Part shown: piece after piece, positions 57,546 to 64,000 of the stretch
How positions within the stretch are numbered: position 1 is the first letter of the stretch
Layout: every line of letters starts with the position of its first letter
From: Neocallimastix lanati (nom. inval.)
Taxonomy: Eukaryota; Neocallimastigomycota; Neocallimastigomycetes; Neocallimastigales; Neocallimastigaceae
DNA length: 64,000 nt
Assembly: GCA_016946835.1 (NCBI GenBank)
Contig: JACVTC010000071.1
Location: 415,001 to 479,000 of the forward strand
Direction of reading: 5' to 3'
The notes under the pieces: model-generated
The model's input: the letters and a program-made list of their open reading frames with translations, nothing else
Told to the model about the DNA's origin: nothing
Databases searched by the model: none
Made by a program: the position numbers and the translations under genes

Positions 57546-57936
57546 TTAAAGAGTCTGCATTTCGCAAAAGTACATTTCGTAAAATGTGGCTTATAAAATT
57601 TTTTAAAAAATTAACATATAAAATAAATAAATAATATTAAATAATAATTTAATATTTTTAATAAATAAAAAAAAATAAATATGATAAAAATGTTTTATTA
57701 TTTCTCTTTTATATTTTATCTTAACTTCTATCAATTTTTAGTTTTATTTTATTATTAAAATTTCAATAAAATAAAAAAACTATATAATATTGATATTGAT
57801 ATTAATAATAAAATAACTATTATCAAATGAAATAGTTTTAATTATAATTTAATTTATAAAAAAAACTGAAAAATAATATCTTTTAAAATTATAGTCTAAA
57901 TTTAAAAAGGTTAGAAAAATACTAATTTATAAAAAA

Positions 57937-59010
57937 TTAGTATTTTATATTATTTAAACGATTTAAACAATTGTACCATAATTCAACTATATCATCATCA
58001 TTGCATTTTATATGAATTAATTTTTCTTCTTTGTTTTTATTACATTCAATTAAAACCTTGATTTCATCAGTTCTATTAATGGTTTTTATTTTTTTTTTAA
58101 AAAAACCTTTAATTCTCATATCGTAATCATTATACAATAAAGCTTCTTCTTTTTTTAATGCTATTATTAATTTATAAAAAGTAGGTTTTTTTTGGAAAAA
58201 GATTATTTAAGTAATTATTATTAGATTCTGATGCGTTATTTGCAATGTGGTCTATATTGTTATAATAATTCCAGTTATTTGCATTATATTTATTTAAATA
58301 GTTGATTTTAAAATATTCTATAAATTCTAAAAAATTATTATATTCATTTTTTTTGCATGTATTTTTTATTTTTGAGTAAATGCATAGTATATAAATAGGG
58401 TTAATAAATGGAAAATTCGAAATAGCTTTACAATAAGTATAAATCATTATTATTATTATTATCAATTTCATTAGAACATAATCTGTTTTTTTTTGTATTT
58501 CTAATGACCTTTTAAAGTGTCAAACACAATATTTGATATTTATATAAGGAAAAAAATTTTTTTTTTTTTTTTTTTTTTATTTCTTTAAATAATTTTTCGA
58601 AAGCGGATTGTTTTTTATCTTTTAATATTGAAATGGAAGTAGTGTAAAAACTATTTATTTTTCAACATATGTTCTAGTAATGAACACTTGATAACAAAAT
58701 TATGACGCAATATAAAATGTACCATTTGTAAATATATCTTCATTATATGTGTGAATAGTTTTGCTTGGAATGTGGATTGAAAAATTATTAAATTGGGATT
58801 TTTTGAATATCATAAAATTATCACCATATTCTGTTTTATAATATTCTGATTCCTATGGAATTTCTTCAAAAGTTGTTAAGTCAGGAGGTAATTGTTTATT
58901 TTCTTATTATTTGTGGTTCTAATGGTGTTAAATTCAGGGCATATTAATCACTTTGAATTATCTTTTTTTTTCATTTGAAAAATTAAATTTATATTTTCTG
59001 TTAATAATAA
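57937..59010 (-). pseudogene. MULE transposase pseudogene
   Basis: Read from right to left in shifting frames. The segment before the catalytic core is NYLPPDLTTFEEIP and SEYYKTEYGDNFMIFKKSQF (about 58740-58900). Then comes NEDIFTNGTFYIAS (near 58690-58740; the DGTF motif of MULEs with D changed to N). A further block is KYCV.HFKRSLEIQKK (58490-58540; the C..H motif). Finally WNYYNNIDHIANNASESNNN (58172-58300) corresponds to the conserved W...TNN..E..N.L block, and the frame 57937-58137 is the C-terminus. The frames 58172-58471 and 57937-58137 are joined by a shift at a homopolymer near 58185. Family assignment rests on motif order and spacing. Confidence 0.6.
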
Positions 59011-59119
59011 TTTGCTTTTTTCCTCCATTTCCAATAAAATTTTTAATGATAAATAAATTTATTATATAGTGTTTATTATTCAATTTTTTTTTAATTAGAA
59101 AAATAAAATATATCTTTAT

Positions 59120-59121
59120 AT

Positions 59122-59157
<36 letters not shown>

Positions 59158-59160
59158 TTT
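59120..59160 (+). repeat. (TTTA)n microsatellite
   Basis: About ten TTTA units just left of the duplicated segment at 59151. Confidence 0.85.
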
Positions 59161-59612
59161 TAAAATATTTTACAATAAAATATTTCAAGACTTATTTCAA
59201 AAATGATTTTTATTATATATTTAATTATTTATTTAATTATTTATTTAATTATTTATTTAATTATTTATTTATTATTTATTATTTATTATTTATTATTTGT
59301 TATTTATTATTTATTATTCATTATTTATTATTTATTATTTATTATTTATTATTTATTATTTATTATTTATTATTTATTATTTATTATTTATTATTTATTA
59401 TTTATTATTTATTATTTATTATTTATTATTTATTATTTATTATTTATTATTTATTATTTATTATTTATTATTTATTATTTATTATTTATTATTTATTATT
59501 TATTATTTATTATTTATTATTTATTTATTTTAAAATATTTTATAATAAAATATTTCAAGACTTATTTCAAAAACGATTTTTATTATATATTTAATTATTT
59601 ATTTAATTATTT
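59151..59612 (+). repeat. TTATTAT heptamer array flanked by a ~90-bp direct duplication
   Basis: The segment 59151-59242 (TTTTAAAATATTTTAcAATA, then TTTCAAGACTTATTTCAAAA) is repeated at 59521-59612 with offset 370. Between them lies a heptamer array of about 250 bases, TTTATTA. The array reads as a Leu/Phe/Ile/Tyr repeat protein in two frames only because the repeat lacks stop codons; it is not a gene. It sits inside the MULE remnant. Confidence 0.85.
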
Positions 59613-59950
59613 ATTATAAAATAAATTATATAATGTGGCAATTAATTAAAATATTTTAAGCCACATTACGAAATACACAATTGGGAAATGATACACATTC
59701 CCTTTAACATAAATGAATAAAAAGAAAAGAATGTAAAAATTAAATTTTTTAAATAAATAAAAAGTGATTATTTTATAATAAAGCTCTTAATTTATTCGAT
59801 AGTAATATAAAAAATTATTAATTAATGAAGTGTTAAAATAAAAAAAAATAAATAAATAAAAATAAAATTTATTATATTAATTAAATAAATTGAAGTGGAG
59901 TAATATTTTATAACTAGAATAAAAGTTAAGTCAAATTAACTAAAAGCAAA

Positions 59951-61030
59951 ATGAATTATGAAAGAAACGCTACCAAGGATATTTTAGACAATTCTAACTT
60001 CAAACTGTGGAAACAGGAATTTAGTCTTCTACTTAAAAAAACTGCGAAGTTGCATATTAAAGGAAAAGATTAAAAAAATATCCGAAGCCAAGCTGAGCAA
60101 AGAGCAAAAGAAAAAATTAACCCTGATTGATGGTACTACCGACACTTATTATCAATATAATGTCACCGAAGATATATTACAAGAAGACGCTCTGGTAAAG
60201 GAATATTTAATTAATAGTATTCCTAAGTAATTAGCTGAAGAATTTGACTTCATGACTTTAACAGGTTATGAAATTTATAATTTAATTTCGAGTATGAGCA
60301 TATGTAATGACAAGGATATAATAGAAGAAATAAAAGCTCTTTAGAAAGAGAAAAATATCAATCAGAAAAAGACATTTCTTTATTTATTTTAACTTCAATA
60401 TGGAATCAAGATTCAAGGAACTTAGTGTATTATAAGCTCCATTATGTGAATAAGAAAAGATAGATTATTTATATAATAATATACTAGATAATCTTGCTTT
60501 AAGATTTAATGCCATTAACTTTCAAGGGACTTATGATAAATTATCTGAACTGCCAATTAGAACCTATCAAAGATTCATAAAATTCACTGAAAGAAGGTCA
60601 CAAAATAATTCTCTTAAACAATTTAGTAACCTTGATAATTCATCTACTGAAAACGATGATACATCTAGAAATGCTAATATAAATTCCAATGGTCTGAAAA
60701 ATATCGAAAATAATAAAGAATAAAATTTTAATAAATTACATAGGAGTAATAATTTTAGATATAATAAAAAGAATTTCAGGAGTAAAAATTATCAAAGTAA
60801 ATAAGACAAAAATTCAATAGAATGCTGAAATTGTGGAAAAAAGTGACACTATTCTTTTGAATGTAGATTTAAAAAGAATAATAAAGATAGGTACAAAAAA
60901 TATAATAACAAGGACGAAAATAAAGGGAAGCATGTCACTAAATACAGAAGTTAAAGAAGAATACAAGGATGAACATATGAATCACTTTTTCGAAGATTAT
61001 AATGATTCATATATTGAATCAATGTAACGA
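59951..61030 (+). pseudogene. Ty1/copia gag relic
   Basis: Starts with AAAATGAATTATG and reads MNYERNATKDILDNSNFKLW, the typical copia Gag opening, continuing in another frame with LIDGTTDTYYQYNVTEDIL, LAEEFDFMTLTGYEIYNLIS and SFECRFKKNNKD after a degenerate CCHC knuckle near 60815-60865. Shifts and stops are frequent. No protease, integrase or LTR follows; the Ty3/gypsy sequence takes over by about 61440. It is the only plus-strand copia sequence in the window. Confidence 0.7.
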
Positions 61031-61439
61031 ATCATAAATAATTAAATTAATTTCTTTGTAAAGAACTAAATTTAATCTTAATTAAATTTAATCCTTTTCT
61101 ACAATTAATACTAATAATAAATATTAATCGAGAAATAAAAAAAAAATAAAAGAAAATACTTATCTAAAACTTAAAAAAAGAGAGAGAGTTTATTATAAGA
61201 AATTTGATTACACGAATAATTAAAATAAAATTTTTGTTAAAAAATATTTTTTATTTTTTATTTAGAAATATTTTTATTTAAGATTGTTTATTTTAAAAAT
61301 AAATTTTAAATTTTTGTTTATTATAATAATTATATTCTTATAATAATAACTCTTGATTTTCAAAATAAGGAAAATCAAGAATTATTTATAGTAAAGTTCC
61401 AAATTTTTATGAATAACCTTTTAGGAAAAGATTTGGAAA
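61031..61439. other. Junction between copia gag relic and gypsy element
   Basis: About 400 AT-rich bases without coding sequence. Bases 61351-61361 and 61370-61380 form a perfect 11-bp inverted repeat (TCTTGATTTTC) with an 8-base loop. No LTR edge, primer site or target duplication could be identified here. Confidence 0.5.
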
Positions 61440-61657
61440 AAAAACCTAAAAAGTTTAAAGAATAATAATTATAAAATTAACAACAATCAAATACCTAATA
61501 ATGATGGAATGGATGACTTGGTAAATAGAATGCAGAGCTTACAGATTAAAACATGCTATTTCTGTAACCAACCTGGTCATCTTGTTAAGGATTGTACTGA
61601 ATTAGCCAAAATTAAACAAGATCCAAATTTTATAAATTATTTTAATTTACAAAAAAA

Positions 61658-62113
61658 CTGAATGATGGAAGAAGGCAAACTTCCCATAATCAAATTGCCA
61701 CTTCTCCAGTAATAACTGCAGCAACATGGAACAATAATTATGATGCAATTATTGCTGCAGCAAAACGTAGTAGAGATGAAAAATATGCATCTCTACCTAA
61801 GGCAAAAAGAAATTATAAAAACAATAATAATATTAAAATAAATAATAACAATTACAATAACAATATAAATGAAAATAACAATAACGATTTAAATATAAAT
61901 GATAATGTTAATAATAATATCTTATATAATTTACGAAATCGTAAAATTCTAAAACCAAATTTAAATAATAATATTAAGAATAATATTAATAATAAAGGAA
62001 GCAATAATAATAATAATGAAAATAATATCAATAATAATAATATTAATGGAAATTTAATTAATAATAGTTCAAGTAATTATAATATCAATAATGATACATC
62101 CAACTTGACTACA

Positions 62114-62144
<31 letters not shown>

Positions 62145-63304
62145 GTAATAATATAAATAATAATAATAATAATAATAATAATGGCACATTGGAAAACAAA
62201 ATTGACATAGATTCAGTGGAATTAAATATACCTGCATCTAATATTGGTAATAAATTTAACGATAAAAATAATAGTACAAAAATATTGGAACAAAATAATA
62301 AGAAAAAAAAAACTACTAGAGTAGGCCAAATCATTAAATTATTAGAGGGTATTGAACCTTATGATATTATAGAAGAATTACAAAATACCCCAGTAAATAT
62401 TACTTTGGCCCAATTAATAGGTATAAGTAGTGCCCTACGTTCGGATATCACTAAAAGTTTTAAAAAGGTAAGAACTGAGGATGATGATGCAGTGGTAGGA
62501 TGTGCAGAATATCATAATGATATAGAAGAATTTGAAATAGTAAATAATCCTACCCATTGCTACGCTACAAGAAAAATTCAAAAACACGATATTGCTATAG
62601 TCAATAGTACAGTTAATGGTCATTCTGCTGCTGTATTAATTGATGGTGGTAGTAATACAAATTTGGTAACCAGAAATTTTCTAAATAAAAATATTAAAAA
62701 TTATACCATAGTCGGTTCTACTTCTGGTAGAGTGCATCAGGCATTATCTAATACGGAAGAACGTGTTTATGAAATGGTAAAATTAGAAGTACAAATTGGT
62801 ACTCTAAAAATTAATGCAGTCTTTAGAGTATTTGATAATGATGACTCAATATTTGATATAATAATTAATTTAAAAACTCAAGCAGATTATAAATTATTAG
62901 TAGATGCAGATAGTAAATATTTATACGTAAAAAGTGGTATTAATAATGTTAATGGTGTGTTTACCTTTAGTGCGGTCCCATTGGTTCCTTTGAAAGATGT
63001 GCATGAACTTCATACACAGTGTATGTTTTGCTATATATTAGAGAATAATACTAGTATTAATAAAATAATTAGTACCAATAAAATTAATACAACTAATAAA
63101 AATAAAATTTTGGAAGAATTAAACAGCAATATGGATATCAAAGATGAAAATTTTAAAAATGAAATTAAATCCATATTAACTTCATATTCAGATGTAATAG
63201 CTATATCTAGTGATGATTTAGAACCATCCAAATTGCTACCTCACCATATTGAATTACTAGAAGGTAGCAAGCCAATAAAACAAAAGGAGTATAGGATCTC
63301 CTAA
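61658..63304 (+). CDS. Gypsy Gag tail and aspartic protease
   Basis: Open frame of about 548 codons without an early ATG, continuing from the zinc-knuckle frame across a shift. The first 200 residues are Asn/Ile-rich low complexity, including two Asn runs (62113-62190). From about 62560 a retropepsin-like fold appears: VNGHSAAVLIDGGSNTNLVT (D-G-G-S instead of the usual D-T/S-G-A) with the later hydrophobic-Gly partner region IFDIIINLKTQADYKLLVD. Similar DGGS sites occur in many gypsy proteases. The frame reaches the RT N-terminal block (IELLEGSKPIKQKEYRIS) and is closed by TAA; the same frame resumes immediately with RT, so the stop is a nonsense change. Confidence 0.82.
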
Positions 63305-64000
63305 GTACAACTTTTAGCACTAAAAGAAGAATTAAAAAAATTAATAGATAAAGGATTAATTTCACCTTCTCATTCACCTTGGTCTTCACCTATCGTTTTA
63401 GTACCAAAGAAAAATGGTAGATGGAGACTGTGCATAGATTATAGGTTATTAAATAAAATAACAAAAAAAGATGCTTATGCCATCCCTATAATTCAAGAAA
63501 TTTTTGATGCATTAAAAGATGCAGTAATATTTTCTACTATTGATCTTTTTAGTGGGTATCACCAGATACCCATGTATGAAAGCGACCAAGAAATTAATTC
63601 TTTTACAACTAAATTTGGAAATTATTACTTTAAGGTAATGCCTTTTGGATTGACTAATGCTCCGGCAACCTTCCAACGCGAAATGAATAGGATTTTCTTT
63701 GACTTAATAAATGTGTTCAGATTTATCTTGACGATATTATTGTTTATTCACCATCCATTGAACAACATTTAATCGATCTAACAAATGTTTTTAAAATTCT
63801 CAGAAAATTTAAATTAAAAATGAATATTGAGAAATGTCATTTTTGTGTTTTTGAAGTGGAGGCTTTAGGACATACGATTTCAAACAAAGGATTATTACCA
63901 CTAGAAAAGAAGATTGATGCAATAAAGAAATTGGATAATCCTTCTAATGTTACGGAATTACGTTCTTTTCTTGGAATGGTGGGTTACTATAGGAATTTTA
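63305..64000 (+). CDS. Gypsy reverse transcriptase, partial
   Basis: Continues in the protease frame: LIDKGLISPSHSPWSSPIVL, VPKKNGRWRLCIDYRLLNK, FSTIDLFSGYHQIPM and TKFGNYYFKVMPFGLTNAPA are canonical gypsy RT blocks. Near 63700-63711 one base is missing, after which the next frame carries the catalytic CVQIYLDDIIVYSP (YLDD, from 63712), CHFCVFEVEALGHTISNKG and LRSFLGMVGYYRNF up to the window end. The motifs themselves look undamaged. Confidence 0.9.

Larger units (their letters stand above)
57570..59678 (-). mobile_element. MULE-type (Mutator-like) DNA transposon remnant
   Basis: Terminal inverted repeats GTACATTTCGTAAAATGTGG (from 57570) and its inverted counterpart CCACATTACGAAATACAC (59661-59678) enclose 2.1 kb. 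Further inside, CTTAtaAAA and its inverse also match. The interior codes on the minus strand for decayed MULE transposase. The right end also holds AATGTGGC...GCCACATT (59630-59667), an internal inverted repeat. No 9-bp target duplication is recognisable. A second TGCATTTCGC at 57556 lies just outside the left end. Related ends occur at 22618/22889, near 17145 and near 45460. Confidence 0.7.
61440..64000 (+). mobile_element. Ty3/gypsy retrotransposon, partial (runs off window)
   Basis: Gag zinc knuckle CYFCNQPGHLVKDC (C-x2-C-x4-H-x4-C, from 61554), Asn-rich Gag tail, retropepsin-like protease, then reverse transcriptase reaching the window edge. The order protease-RT without an intervening integrase, and the RT wording, place it in Ty3/gypsy. 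Lesions are a one-base shift near 61651-61660, an in-frame TAA at 63302-63304 and a one-base loss near 63700-63711. The 5' LTR and most of Gag are not recognisable to the left. RNase H and integrase would lie beyond the right edge. Confidence 0.88.

Noticed and set aside
59203-59619. 138-residue Leu/Phe/Ile/Tyr repeat ORF
   Set aside because: It results from a stop-free heptamer microsatellite and has no start context or composition of a real gene.
60833-61027. Plus-strand ORF starting MEKSDTILLNVD
   Set aside because: Out of frame with the recognisable gag zinc-knuckle reading of the same bases.
1-64000. CRISPR arrays, operons, bacterial ribosome-binding sites or prophage
   Set aside because: The window is eukaryotic: spliced genes, LTR and non-LTR retrotransposons; no spaced direct repeats of CRISPR type were seen.

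Overview
The window comes from a very AT-rich eukaryotic nuclear genome with short GT..AG introns, long A/T homopolymers and Asn/Ser-rich proteins. An anaerobic gut fungus (Neocallimastigomycota) fits best. The main reasons are the extreme AT bias and a receptor that joins a bacterial-type solute-binding domain to a seven-helix class C GPCR. Dictyostelids share the AT bias and Asn runs and are the main alternative. The species cannot be named from the sequence.

Five host genes are readable: (1) a 95-residue two-exon hypothetical protein (2456-3058, +); (2) an ARB1/ABCF2-type ABC-F ATPase with a giant Lys/Asp/Glu repeat extension (10415-14566, +); (3) a 1073-residue Ser/Asn-rich orphan (24881-28102, +); (4) a five-exon solute-binding-domain/7TM receptor (46403-49859, -); (5) a two-exon SPX-RING ubiquitin-ligase-like protein ending in a possible CaaX box (51156-54669, -). 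They look like separate single-gene units with no shared pathway. The ABC-F protein acts on ribosomes, the receptor probably senses extracellular ligand, and the SPX-RING protein may link inositol polyphosphate/phosphate status to ubiquitination.

The rest is dominated by mobile DNA in several states of decay. A Ty1/copia element (29326-35629, -) has two 232-bp LTRs that read as identical and a perfect 5-bp target duplication, but its ORF is broken. A LINE (36601-39449, +) has AP-endonuclease and reverse transcriptase, a frameshift and no 3' end. A copia relic (39480-42796, -) is followed, apparently nested in its LTR, by a 2150-bp non-coding LTR element with perfect ends (42797-44946). An older copia relic lies at 4390-6600 (-). 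A MULE-type DNA transposon remnant (57570-59678) has terminal inverted repeats, and the same terminus motif recurs elsewhere. The right edge holds a copia gag relic (59951-61030) and a Ty3/gypsy gag-pol (61440 to the edge).

Points most worth a second look: three LTR elements share a primer site matching the anticodon arm of tRNA-Lys(CUU); an unrecognised two-copy repeat carries a Cys-rich reading frame (7381-7936 and 16285-16900); a truncated copy of the RING exon lies beside transposon-terminus-like motifs (45405-45863); the leader of the young copia element holds 39-bp hairpin repeats; and the ABC-F protein has a huge poly-Lys extension.

Gene-free stretches are mostly A/T homopolymers and microsatellites. 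No tRNA, rRNA or CRISPR locus was found.
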